A DNA stretch of 14,143 bases from CAZOZP01 sp964584325 (GCA_964584325.1 CAZOZP010000076.1:1-14143), one strand, 5' to 3'; counted from the first letter of the stretch, positions 1-9,093 are shown. Notes: a model not told the origin generated them from the sequence alone. Numbers and translations: made by a program.

Positions 1-118
1 TTACACTACCTAAATGATCTGTTACAACTTTATAGATTGTATCATTCTTTGTAATGTATCCGGAACCGTAAAGAACGGTTATGTTATCCAGACTGTCTGT
101 TTCTGCTACGGGTAACAA
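1..118 (-). pseudogene. Orphan Rhs core fragment (displaced Rhs tip), continues past the left edge
   Basis: Read on the minus strand this stretch encodes LLPVAETDSLDNITVLYGSG, then YITKNDTIYKVVTDHLGSV, matching the Rhs core of the large gene (LLPIAEVDSTDEVKVLYGSG and onward). Bases 1-76 match 1750-1825 at 75 of 76 positions, and the one mismatch (base 38) is synonymous. The next 42 bases are diverged in DNA but 14 of 20 residues agree. Similarity stops upstream of base 118; only ISQR lies between it and the tandem TAA TAA that ends the immunity gene. No start codon or ribosome site is visible, so this is an unexpressed tip in the same reading frame as the immunity gene. In known rhs loci such orphans carry an alternative toxin and immunity gene downstream; here those would lie outside the window. 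Basis: sequence for the duplication, family knowledge for the interpretation. Confidence 0.88.
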
Positions 119-133
119 CCTTTGAGAAATTTA

Positions 134-964
134 TTATTCCTTTACAATTAGTATATATTCTTTTAAAGCAACTGCAAATGATTCACCTAAGTCTTTTATT
201 TCTTCGGAATCATCAGACTGGTCTATTAAGTATATGTGTCCGTTATTTGGCTTAGCACATAAAACAAGAATAAATTCTTTTCCGCATTCAGCAATTATAA
301 AATATTTATTCTTTTCTGTATTTATTTCTCTTATATTGTGCAAACCATAGATCTCAAATTCATCAGAAATAAAACCATCACAATAATCTAACATTTCTAA
401 ATAATCTGATGGATAATTTATTTCATTGTTGTTAAAAGAATTTCGCTTATCTGAATTCTTTATTGACTCATATACTTTGCCTATGCTCAAAGAAATTGAA
501 TTTTTATTCAACCAGAATTCTATTTGCGTATATCTTGCTTCAATTTCATTTACAATACACTCATTCATTGGATCTACTAATATTTTGATATCAGTAATTT
601 CATAAGGATTCTCTTTCAGTACCTTAGGCGATTTATTAAAGTTTAATGAAAATATCCTACCATTTACTATCCATATTTCAACTTTCAACTTTAATTGAAT
701 GTTGGTTGTTATAGATACTAAAGCAAATTTTACTTCTTCCAATCTAATAGGAAACTTAATACTTTCATCAAATTTAATTTTAAAATATTTTTGGCTATAT
801 AAATTTACTTCTTTACTCTCACGAAATCTTTGCACCTTATTATATGAGTTTATTTGTTTTCTATAAATATCTTTCGCTATTCCATTTAATTTTTTTTCAA
901 CACTTTTAAGTATTTGTTCTTCATATTTATATAATACAGGAAATAATTTTTTTAATATTTTCAT
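134..964 (-). CDS. SUKH (SMI1/KNR4)-family immunity protein, candidate antidote to the Rhs toxin tip
   Basis: 276 aa with no signal peptide or membrane segment, so probably cytoplasmic. The C-terminal ~95 residues read as a SUKH domain: YPSDYLEMLDYCDGF near residue 183, a strand with FIIAECGKEFILVLCAK, then NGHIYLID and a final ESFAVALKEYI helix, the usual SUKH ending. SUKH proteins are common immunity proteins for polymorphic toxins, often nucleases. The N-terminal ~175 residues (lysine-rich helix, then beta-rich with VEIWIVNGRIFSLNFN) are not a domain I can name, and the protein is longer than a single-domain SUKH (about 130-180 aa). The ATG follows AAGGTG (975-970) with 5-base spacing; that site overlaps the stop codon of the rhs gene, implying translational coupling. 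Composition is strongly AT-rich (22-27% GC in three 60-base rows counted by hand). Family assignment is fairly sure; the pairing rests on position. Confidence 0.8.
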   Translation of the reverse strand: MKILKKLFPVLYKYEEQILKSVEKKLNGIAKDIYRKQINSYNKVQRFRESKEVNLYSQKYFKIKFDESIKFPIRLEEVKFALVSITTNIQLKLKVEIWIVNGRIFSLNFNKSPKVLKENPYEITDIKILVDPMNECIVNEIEARYTQIEFWLNKNSISLSIGKVYESIKNSDKRNSFNNNEINYPSDYLEMLDYCDGFISDEFEIYGLHNIREINTEKNKYFIIAECGKEFILVLCAKPNNGHIYLIDQSDDSEEIKDLGESFAVALKEYILIVKE

Positions 965-969
965 TTATA

Positions 970-975
970 CACCTT
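970..975 (-). promoter_or_regulatory. Ribosome binding site of the immunity gene, overlapping the rhs stop codon
   Basis: Minus-strand AAGGTG lies 5 bases before the immunity-gene ATG and shares bases with the TAA of the rhs gene (976-974). Ribosomes ending on the toxin message are placed to restart on the antidote. Confidence 0.7.
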
Positions 976-3900
976 AATTGAAGATATTAAGACTTGTTAA
1001 ACTTCCGCCTACTGCTCCACCATATGTCCAAGGAATTCTTAATATTTGTTGAAGTGCTGGATTTACAGCTTTATTTGATTCTTTCCATGCCATATTCATA
1101 AAGTTATGCCTAAAATTATCTGTTAATGCATGAAATTCTTTTGATACAACATTACCATTAAATGCACTTTTCAATTTCCCTAATTTATTTAATTCACTTG
1201 GTAGATTTTTAAAAGCTCTTTTGGGAATCCAATGAGAAAATTCAAAACCTGTTTTACCCAAATTTTTCATAGCAGCCTTTGTTCCACTTGCTCCACCAAT
1301 TAACATTCCTGCTGCAGTTCCAGCCCATTCTCCATTGCTATAAGATTCTGAGCAAGGATTAAATTCACCTAAATCACCCATTTGACCCAATAACCAATCT
1401 GTTGCACCGAATGATAAATTACTTATTACTCCGGCAGTGAAATCACGTACATCAATTAGATCCATCAATCCTTCAGGATCAATTGAATTTATTGGATCGT
1501 TTCCACAGTATTCGTATAAGTTTGAAGTACCTCCTTCAAAGAGAATCGGGTCTTTGCTTGTCCATCTTCCGGTTTCCGGATCAAAATCTCTCGCACCGAA
1601 TCTGGTTAGGCCGGTTTCGTTGTCGTATAATCCGCCTGCGAAGCCAATATCTGTGAACTCATCATTATTAAGAACGCTTGTTATATTGCCAAATTCATCA
1701 TAATCTATTTTCTGGACTACTTCACCAGTTCCTGCATTTACAATCATTCTTACACTACCTAAATGATCTGTTACAACTTTATAGATGGTATCATTCTTTG
1801 TAATGTATCCGGAACCGTAAAGAACTTTGACTTCATCTGTGCTGTCAACTTCAGCTATCGGTAATAAACCTCCGGAATATAGCCATTTTTTCTGTATTTC
1901 TCCATTAACTTTTTTGGCTATCCTCCTTCCGTTTGCATCTATGATGTATTCAATTAAATTACCGTTTGGCAAAACTACAGAACGAAGGTTGCCCATATTA
2001 TCATAATCGTACTTGGTTGTATCCGATCCTTCAATCTTTGCTCTTAAATCTCCGTTCTTACCGTAAACATATTCTGCTTCTCCGTAGTGGAGCATCCTGT
2101 CCTGTTCATCATAAGCTGCTGTATCTATTACTGCGGTTGCTGTTCTGTTTCCGTTATCATCATAGCTGTATTGGTTTGTTATTACGCCGTTTTTCTTTGT
2201 GCTTACAAGATAACCTATTGTATTGTATTCATATTCCCAGACTGTTGTGCTGTTGTCTGTGGTTTCGGTTTTCTTTGTTATTCTGCCAGAGTTATCTCTT
2301 TCGTATAATGTTTTGAACAGCTCTGCATTTTGGTATTTGGCAGTATATTCGGTTACTTCTCCATATCCGTTATATGCATATGCTGTTGTTACGTTTCCGG
2401 TTTGTGTTCCTAAAGGCAAACCGTTTTCAGCATTGTAACTGAATGTTGTTTCTCCCGCTTTTAATATCTCGCCGTCATCGCTGTATTCGTAATCAATTTC
2501 AATACTATCATTTATTGTTGCTTTTACAACGTTGAAATCGTTATTGTACTCAAAGTTCAGCTTTCCGTTTACAAGTCCTTCTGTCTTAAGTTCTGTTAAC
2601 AGACTGCCATCATACTGATAACTTATTGAATTTGAATCCGGCGATATTACTCTGCTTAAGTTTCCGGTTGCAGAGTAATACTCGTACTTAATCTCGCCTC
2701 TGTCAAATATCAGACGGCTTATTCTTTCGCTGCTTCCGCAACCGCAGGAAGAGGAGTCATATACTATTTCTATGCTTCTGCCATCGGGTTGAAGAGTGCG
2801 GAGAAGCTGACGATCGAGATTGTAGAAGTATCTTATAACGCCAGAGCTGTCCTCTGTTTGGGGAGGAAGATATCCCTGAACCTGATCTATTACCGTATGC
2901 TCAAACAAATGAGGAGCTTTCCCGGGAGGAGTAAGAGATGTCATATTTCCGTTTGCATCATAAGTATAATTTATTTCCTTTCCGTTCGAAAGTACCTGAC
3001 GGGTTACTCTGCCCATCGCATCATACTCAAACTGCTGGATGCGGTTAAGAGGGTCGGTGGTTTGACTTACGAAACCCAGGCTATTGTATGTGATTTCGCT
3101 TTCTCTACCCCCCTGCACTGCTGAAGTAATCCGCCCTTTACTATCGTAATTGACCGAGACATCATTCAATCCGTTGATATGGATAGAAATTGGTCTTCCA
3201 ATACTGTCGAAATAAGTTTCAGAAATTTTTCCCATTGAGGAAACGATTCTACTTCTTCTTAAAATGCCATCATATTCACTTAAACTTAATTTTCCGTTTA
3301 CAATAAAAGAATCTACCTGACCGATAAGCATTGTTCCCTCAAACTGTGTCAACGCTATATTGTGATACAATTCGCTCTTAAGTCCGGAAGGTTGGTTGAT
3401 TTGATATGCTTTTAAGACATTGACACTGTAGCTGTAATGAGGGTGTTCACCGGGATAATATTTAGTATGAGTGCCATCCGGATTAAACTGCTCAATTACT
3501 CCATTATTCCAATATTTTGTTGTAGCAGCTAAACCATCCGGAGTAATTACTTCTTTTCCTACAAAGTCCCTTCCCCCGAAATTAAAGAACCGATGCGATT
3601 TTTCTTTACCCATAGCGCTTTTGGTTGTAACCTTGTAGTATCCTTTATCTTGGATTAACTCAGTAAAACCACCGGCTGGGTCAATATCTTTTATTAATTC
3701 ACCGGATAAAGAATCATATACAAAAATATGCTCCCCACCTTTAGGTTCAATCAACTTAGTTAAAAGCCCATTATTATCGTACTCAAAGGATGTGGTTTCG
3801 TTTGCCGGATTTGTGATGCTAGAAATTAATTTATTTGTATCCAGTGTTATGGTATATTTCTGATTATATGCATTCAAAAAACCTTTTAAGTTTCCCGTAG

Positions 3901-6900
3901 TGTCTCTTTCAAAAATATAAGTGTTATTGTTAATGTCCTCAATTGAACTTACTCTGTTTTTAAAATATTCAAATCTCAAAAGTTCTTTATAATTAATTGC
4001 TGATATTGTTTTAATATGACGGTAATTTTTGTTAAACAACCAAAGTTGAGAGGCATCAGGCGAAATTATTGTTTTTGAAAAATCCATTTCGAATGGATAC
4101 TTCCATCTACGTATTATTCTCGAATCTTCCACGGAATATATTTTTCTCTCTCTATCGTTCATAAGCAATGGATAATAATAGAAATAAGTTTGAATAGATG
4201 GGCCCGATCTAGTATATTCTACACGTTCTTCGCTCTTTGAAGTAATATAACCTTCTTTACTTATTATCAAGGTTTTACTCTGCCCATCATCATTAAGTAG
4301 AATCGAGCCATCTTTATTAACAATAAATCTTCCCGGATATAATAATTTTGTTTGATTTGCCAATGTTCCTTCTACAAATTGAACAGCCGTATCGGAACCT
4401 GCAATTGTTGTTATTATTCCACTTTTGTTTATCTTTCGCAGCTTCCCTGTCTGTGAATCTGTAAAATAAACTTCGTTTCCTACAATTTTTAGATATTCTG
4501 GTGTCCCGAGCGATGCATAATAAATTGCTACATTATCTAAAGAATCGGGGCCGTTTCCAATCCCTGCAAAAGTATATATTTTCCCGTCATTATTAATCTT
4601 TCTAATACACCCATTCCCGGAATCACAAAATAATATTTCCCCGTTTTCGGTTACATCAATACCTACAGGTGTGTTTATCTGAGCATTCTTAGCTGAATCT
4701 GAGTCTCCTGAGTATCCCGCAACACCTGTTCCCGCAATAACAGTTATTGTGCTATCAGCATTTAAACGGAATATTTTATGAGCTCCTCTATCTGCAATTA
4801 AAATGGAATTATCTTTGCAAATTACCATACTTATAGGGTCAATGAATGGAAAATCTTCTTCTATATGGTCAGACGTAATCATTGACCTCAGCGGTATACT
4901 TACTGAATTCAGACCACAATCTACTCCACCATAATATACGCTCTGATAAAGATATCGTTTTATGTTATCTTCAATTCGGCAAACTGCATTATTTTCTAAT
5001 ATGTACATTCTGTTTTCGCTGTCAAAGGCATAATCCTTTATAATTGCCCATCCACCATTATATATTTCATTAGTATCAAATTTGTAACTGCTAAGGTCAG
5101 AGCTGAAAGTTTCTCCTGAACCAGTAAGTATCTCATTTCCAATTGGATCGTACCTGTGGTTCAGATTAAGACTCCATCCTCCGAATTCAAAGTTGTCTGC
5201 AACTTCATATGCTCCCAAATATGTTTGCTTGCTCTCTCTTATTATTGGGATTGGGATGATTCTGTTTATTTCCCTTTTCTCGGGCGGGTTCATCTTGTAA
5301 CCCCCTCTACTCCCTCCACCCCCTCTATATATTACAACGTTTGCAAACACTGCTTCAATCCTTGAGTAAAGTGCATCTTTGAAGTCCCAGTCCTTAAATG
5401 TTGTTATTTTATATTCAGTAACATGTGTATAATATTCTAAATAATATGTTGCGGGTTGCTTGCCAATCACTTTTCTCCCATAAGCATCCTTGCCGTCCCA
5501 CAATATGCTTACTTCCCTTGCATAATCTTCTTCCTTGCATACCTTCTGATAATGTTTGCCGGCTATCTTAAGATGTAAAATAGTTGAGTCGATACCTATT
5601 TCAGCTATCTGCGGATGCATTACTGTAAGCCTATTATTAAATTTTGATTTGGTATTATAGACTAAGCTGAAAGGCGTATTCACAAACTTATAAACCTCCC
5701 CAAGTGTTCTATTATTAACCCCTATGATAGAACCGCAATCGATATCTTCTTTGTCATCGTCAACTTTATTATTGCTCTTTATCAGATCTTTCTGGGGAAG
5801 GAAATCCCAGGAAAAGTTCAAATCATATGTTGAAAAATGCATAAAAGGAACACGCCAAACACTCTGGCCTACTGAATATAGCTGCGCGATTTTTTGAAGT
5901 TCAAGACTATCAATATTAAAGAAAGCGAGCGAATCGGGGCAATCAATTTCACCATCACCGTTAATATCAATTAATGCTTTATTGTTGGCTTTCCCCAGAA
6001 TATCTATAACTATACCATTCTCGCATCCGTTCCACTCAGCTTTTTCTTTATTATAATATCCACTTGGAACAATTGTTCCCGCCGGAAAACCGTAATAATT
6101 ATCAAGGTAGAATGTAACCGGTTTATTGAATTCAACAATTTTAGAATTATTGCTTCCTGCTTCATCAACAGAGAGTTCAACACAATAGGTATAATCTGTT
6201 CCAGAGGGTAAGTTTGCCGGCATTGACGCATAACCTAAATCACCAAAAGTAAATTCAGTTGCTCTAACATTGAAAGTATCTTTCTCTATTATACTTCCAT
6301 CCGGCAAATGTATTTTGGCATTTGTCCCCGGCCTGAACAAAAGGATTGCCTCTCTCTGACCCTGGGAATCAGAAAAAACAGAACTTTTGTGTGTTTGAAT
6401 ACTATCCGCTAATATAATGGTTGTTACCTTTGGGTCATATTTATTAAGAACAACTGAATCCAAAGTTTCGAAACTTCTGTAATTTGCCTGGAATTTTCTA
6501 TGGACCTCAATATAGCCCCCTTTTTCAATCTTTACAGTAACAAGTCCGCCTCCATTTACCACTAAATCAAACCATCCATCTTCTCTGGTTTTTGTGTACC
6601 CATACTCTGGAAGCCCTAGTATCGAAATATTCGAACCGGAGAGTGGCAGCCCATCTCTATCTATCACTTTCCCTCTAATTATACAAATTCTGTTCGAATC
6701 GATAAGGTTGCAATCAATATCCCTTTGAATTGGATTAGTTCCGCAATATAGGAATTTATTTACTTCAAAAATATCCGTTGGAATTAATGGATCAATCGGA
6801 GTTGCAATATCAACCGGATCAGGTGGGAGCAAAGGCTCAACGTATGTTACCGTCCTCGTCTTTATCGTTTCAATACCGCTGGTATTTATGGCTCTGTACT

Positions 6901-9088
6901 CTATGCTTGTAAGTCCGGGTAGAAGAACCAAATTGGTTTCAAAAAAGCCTTCACTATCTGTGCTTGCTTTTTGTCCGTTAATATAAACATCTGCATTGCT
7001 GTTGCTTTTAACTTTTCCCGAAACATATATGCCGGCTTCTTCAACCGTTATTCCGTCTATAGGATTCATCAAAGTAAGGATCGGAGGAGTATTATCATAT
7101 ATTATTTCTCTTGAAAGCTCAGAACTATTTCCCGCAGCATCTTCCGCAATTACATTAATAGTTATTGAGTTGTGCAATTTTATTAATGTATTGAATCCGT
7201 TATTCTGGTCAAGACTTATTACATTCCCGTTTATAGTCAAAGTAACTTCGCTGCTATCGGTTACGGTTCCGCTTGCCCTTACATTTAGCGTATCTCCATT
7301 CTGCCCTTCAACCGTTGTCAGCAAATTTATTACCGGCGGAACAGTATCCAGAACTACACTAACCGAATCAGAACCTGTATTTCCGGCTTCATCTGTTGAA
7401 GTCCTGATAATCAGGTTTTCGCCTTCAATTAGAGAAGCGGTTAATTCTGTTGTTTGGGTAATTCCATCAACCGACCAGACAATATCTATCAGCGACTGGT
7501 TTGTTATAAATCCGTTAACCGGGGATATTATTGATACAACAGGAGGTTCGCTTGGCAAGACTGCTGTAAAATTCCATACAGTTGACCAGCTGCTTGTTTC
7601 AGCAGAACTTGAAGCATTGGTTCTCCAATAATAAGTTCTGCCATTAACCAGATTATTGAGTTGAAATGAAGTTGAAGTCAAACCGGTTTGATTAACAATT
7701 AAATTCGTAAAGTTTGCATCATCCGAAACTTGCAGACCATAGCTTGCTGCATTTGAAACTATTCCCCAGTTAAGGTTTATGCTAAGTCCGTTTATTGATG
7801 AATTATTTGCCGGTGATGCCAGTGAAGGTGCTGCAAGACCGCCACTAATACTTCCCTGCATTCCTGTTTCAAAAAACCTGGCTTCCGAGTATTCAGTTAT
7901 TCCATTTATTGTTGCTCCAATTCTCCAGTAATATGGTGTTGCCAGGTATAATCCGGATACCTGATAAACCGTATCAGTTAATCCAGCCTGATTAACTCTT
8001 AATTCTCCAAAATATGGGGAATTCGCTATCTGCACAGTGTACAAAGCTCCTGCAACAGAATGCCATCTTAATATCGGATTTGTTTCCATATTTGTAGATG
8101 AATTTGCAGGGGAAATCAACTGCGGCGGAGTAAGAAAAGATCCGCTTACTCCCTGAAGACCAGTTGTAAAAGAATAAGGTTCAGAATATGATGTTTGTCC
8201 TCCCTGCTCTTTCCCTACACGCCAGTAATAAACTGTTTCATAATCAAACCCGTTGGCCAGGTACGAAGCTGATGAAATTCCGGAGACATCAATAAAAGGC
8301 ACCCCGAAAGTTAAAGAAGTTGCCACCTGAAATCTGTATGTAACACCTGCAACAGCCTGCCATTCAAACAAAAGCTGTGTAGTCTGATTAACAGCTCCGT
8401 TCACTGGATTTATTAACGTTATTGTGGTTGATCCGGATTCTCCCTGCGAACCTGTAGTAAATGAATTTGCTGCAGAATAATCAGTTGTTCCGTTTATTGT
8501 TGTTCCTATTCGCCAGTAATACTGAGTTAATAATGATAGTCCGCTTGCGGTGTAGCTTGTGCCTGTTATTCCGCTTACATTCACCGGATTCCACCAGAAA
8601 CCATCCGATGTAGAAACCTGGAGTACATAAGTTGCTCCGGGAACTGCATTCCAGGTAAATGTAGGATTAGTATTTAATCCGGTTGACCCATTTGCAGGAC
8701 TTATAAGTGTTGTTGCTTGACTGTTATGATTTAGATTGCCGATACCGCCGGTTGTAAACTGTTTAGGCTGAGAAAAAGTTGTTACTCCTCCTACAGTTGC
8801 TCCAACCCTCCAGTAATAAGGAGTGTACATATAAATTCCGCTTGAGGGAATAAATGAAGTACCTGTTATTCCGCTTACATCAATAGGATTCCACCAGAAC
8901 CCTGTAGTACTCGATACCTGAAAAGTATAAGTTGCACCGGGGATTTCAGTCCAGGTAAATATAGGATTTGTCGGAAGTCCCGTAGCATTATCAGTGGGAC
9001 TAATTAACGAAGGTGCATTTTGAGAAAAGACTGTTGTGTTAAAGGAAACAAACAGACAAAAACAAAAAATAATAAAAGCGGATTTCAT
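974..9088 (-). CDS. Secreted teneurin-like Rhs/YD-repeat polymorphic toxin protein
   Basis: 2704 aa. I start at the ATG at 9088, not the upstream in-frame TTG at 9118: it has GGGG 5 bases upstream and begins a clean signal peptide (MKSAFIIFCFCLFVSF..VFSQ, cleavage near 22/23). Order: five fibronectin-III-like repeats (about 24-113, 125-212, 220-309, 321-408, 420-510), each with SP(A/T)(N/D) and YYWR motifs; three Ig-like repeats (515-752); a carboxypeptidase-regulatory/transthyretin-like domain (799-880); a region with YTYCVELSVDEA, DINGDGEID and WRVPFMHFSTYD, typical of large Rhs proteins; a GGGGSRGG linker near 1250; an NHL propeller (about 1350-1650, repeated ITVIAGTG / GIDVTENGEILFCDSG units); then the YD shell to the Rhs core. 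NDPINSIDPEGL ends at residue 2541, where Rhs/TcC proteins self-cleave using aspartates. A 163-residue toxin tip follows. Inferred role: surface-exposed shell carrying a contact-delivered toxin. No type VI PAAR or VgrG part is present. Confidence 0.93.
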   Translation of the reverse strand: MKSAFIIFCFCLFVSFNTTVFSQNAPSLISPTDNATGLPTNPIFTWTEIPGATYTFQVSSTTGFWWNPIDVSGITGTSFIPSSGIYMYTPYYWRVGATVGGVTTFSQPKQFTTGGIGNLNHNSQATTLISPANGSTGLNTNPTFTWNAVPGATYVLQVSTSDGFWWNPVNVSGITGTSYTASGLSLLTQYYWRIGTTINGTTDYSAANSFTTGSQGESGSTTITLINPVNGAVNQTTQLLFEWQAVAGVTYRFQVATSLTFGVPFIDVSGISSASYLANGFDYETVYYWRVGKEQGGQTSYSEPYSFTTGLQGVSGSFLTPPQLISPANSSTNMETNPILRWHSVAGALYTVQIANSPYFGELRVNQAGLTDTVYQVSGLYLATPYYWRIGATINGITEYSEARFFETGMQGSISGGLAAPSLASPANNSSINGLSINLNWGIVSNAASYGLQVSDDANFTNLIVNQTGLTSTSFQLNNLVNGRTYYWRTNASSSAETSSWSTVWNFTAVLPSEPPVVSIISPVNGFITNQSLIDIVWSVDGITQTTELTASLIEGENLIIRTSTDEAGNTGSDSVSVVLDTVPPVINLLTTVEGQNGDTLNVRASGTVTDSSEVTLTINGNVISLDQNNGFNTLIKLHNSITINVIAEDAAGNSSELSREIIYDNTPPILTLMNPIDGITVEEAGIYVSGKVKSNSNADVYINGQKASTDSEGFFETNLVLLPGLTSIEYRAINTSGIETIKTRTVTYVEPLLPPDPVDIATPIDPLIPTDIFEVNKFLYCGTNPIQRDIDCNLIDSNRICIIRGKVIDRDGLPLSGSNISILGLPEYGYTKTREDGWFDLVVNGGGLVTVKIEKGGYIEVHRKFQANYRSFETLDSVVLNKYDPKVTTIILADSIQTHKSSVFSDSQGQREAILLFRPGTNAKIHLPDGSIIEKDTFNVRATEFTFGDLGYASMPANLPSGTDYTYCVELSVDEAGSNNSKIVEFNKPVTFYLDNYYGFPAGTIVPSGYYNKEKAEWNGCENGIVIDILGKANNKALIDINGDGEIDCPDSLAFFNIDSLELQKIAQLYSVGQSVWRVPFMHFSTYDLNFSWDFLPQKDLIKSNNKVDDDKEDIDCGSIIGVNNRTLGEVYKFVNTPFSLVYNTKSKFNNRLTVMHPQIAEIGIDSTILHLKIAGKHYQKVCKEEDYAREVSILWDGKDAYGRKVIGKQPATYYLEYYTHVTEYKITTFKDWDFKDALYSRIEAVFANVVIYRGGGGSRGGYKMNPPEKREINRIIPIPIIRESKQTYLGAYEVADNFEFGGWSLNLNHRYDPIGNEILTGSGETFSSDLSSYKFDTNEIYNGGWAIIKDYAFDSENRMYILENNAVCRIEDNIKRYLYQSVYYGGVDCGLNSVSIPLRSMITSDHIEEDFPFIDPISMVICKDNSILIADRGAHKIFRLNADSTITVIAGTGVAGYSGDSDSAKNAQINTPVGIDVTENGEILFCDSGNGCIRKINNDGKIYTFAGIGNGPDSLDNVAIYYASLGTPEYLKIVGNEVYFTDSQTGKLRKINKSGIITTIAGSDTAVQFVEGTLANQTKLLYPGRFIVNKDGSILLNDDGQSKTLIISKEGYITSKSEERVEYTRSGPSIQTYFYYYPLLMNDRERKIYSVEDSRIIRRWKYPFEMDFSKTIISPDASQLWLFNKNYRHIKTISAINYKELLRFEYFKNRVSSIEDINNNTYIFERDTTGNLKGFLNAYNQKYTITLDTNKLISSITNPANETTSFEYDNNGLLTKLIEPKGGEHIFVYDSLSGELIKDIDPAGGFTELIQDKGYYKVTTKSAMGKEKSHRFFNFGGRDFVGKEVITPDGLAATTKYWNNGVIEQFNPDGTHTKYYPGEHPHYSYSVNVLKAYQINQPSGLKSELYHNIALTQFEGTMLIGQVDSFIVNGKLSLSEYDGILRRSRIVSSMGKISETYFDSIGRPISIHINGLNDVSVNYDSKGRITSAVQGGRESEITYNSLGFVSQTTDPLNRIQQFEYDAMGRVTRQVLSNGKEINYTYDANGNMTSLTPPGKAPHLFEHTVIDQVQGYLPPQTEDSSGVIRYFYNLDRQLLRTLQPDGRSIEIVYDSSSCGCGSSERISRLIFDRGEIKYEYYSATGNLSRVISPDSNSISYQYDGSLLTELKTEGLVNGKLNFEYNNDFNVVKATINDSIEIDYEYSDDGEILKAGETTFSYNAENGLPLGTQTGNVTTAYAYNGYGEVTEYTAKYQNAELFKTLYERDNSGRITKKTETTDNSTTVWEYEYNTIGYLVSTKKNGVITNQYSYDDNGNRTATAVIDTAAYDEQDRMLHYGEAEYVYGKNGDLRAKIEGSDTTKYDYDNMGNLRSVVLPNGNLIEYIIDANGRRIAKKVNGEIQKKWLYSGGLLPIAEVDSTDEVKVLYGSGYITKNDTIYKVVTDHLGSVRMIVNAGTGEVVQKIDYDEFGNITSVLNNDEFTDIGFAGGLYDNETGLTRFGARDFDPETGRWTSKDPILFEGGTSNLYEYCGNDPINSIDPEGLMDLIDVRDFTAGVISNLSFGATDWLLGQMGDLGEFNPCSESYSNGEWAGTAAGMLIGGASGTKAAMKNLGKTGFEFSHWIPKRAFKNLPSELNKLGKLKSAFNGNVVSKEFHALTDNFRHNFMNMAWKESNKAVNPALQQILRIPWTYGGAVGGSLTSLNIFN
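977..1465 (-). other. Variable C-terminal toxin module of the Rhs protein (163 aa after DPEGL)
   Basis: The module begins right after the core-closing DPEGL (Leu codon 1468-1466). Module residues 1-70 look like the pretoxin linker of Rhs proteins: NLSFGATDWLLG, then CSESYSNGEWAGTAAGMLIGGASG. Residues 71-163 hold the presumed effector: FEFSHWIPKRAF (His78), a basic stretch, FNGNVVSKEFHALTDNFRHNFM (broken here as FNGNVVSKEFHA and LTDNFRHNFM; His112, Arg119, His120), then LQQILRIPWTYGGAVGG. The spaced HW, FH and RH residues could form an active site, but I cannot assign a named toxin family. Pairing with a SUKH protein makes a nuclease the leading guess (inference). There is no HNH, ADP-ribosyltransferase or deaminase signature that I can defend. 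Confidence 0.75.
7559..9019 (-). repeat. Five tandem fibronectin-III-like repeats in the Rhs N-terminus
   Basis: Units of about 100 codons recur five times. Each opens with (L)I(S/N)P followed by N-x-x-T/S, has a central TW or RW, a Q-V/I strand, and a YYWR strand ahead of an F(T/E)TG end. Units 1 and 2 are closest: both contain GFWWNP and VSGITGTS, and long DNA stretches match about 304 bases apart (compare 8567-8602 with 8867-8902). Such repeats would form a stalk lifting the shell from the cell surface. Near-identical DNA makes the number prone to change by recombination. Confidence 0.85.
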
Positions 9089-9093
9089 TTTTA

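Noticed and set aside
1437..3124. Several plus-strand open frames of 70-116 aa
   Set aside because: All lie antisense to the continuous YD shell; their compositions (Cys/Leu-rich or Ser-rich) are typical of reverse frames of Tyr/Asp/Asn-rich coding DNA.
5156..6231. Short open frames within the central rhs region (5156-5365 plus, 6010-6231 minus)
   Set aside because: Both overlap the conserved plug and pre-NHL coding sequence in other frames and show no protein features.
6996..7631. 211-aa open frame on the plus strand
   Set aside because: It is antisense to the Ig-like repeats of the rhs gene, is low-complexity Ser/Thr/Val-rich and has no recognisable domain; a shadow of a repeat-rich gene.
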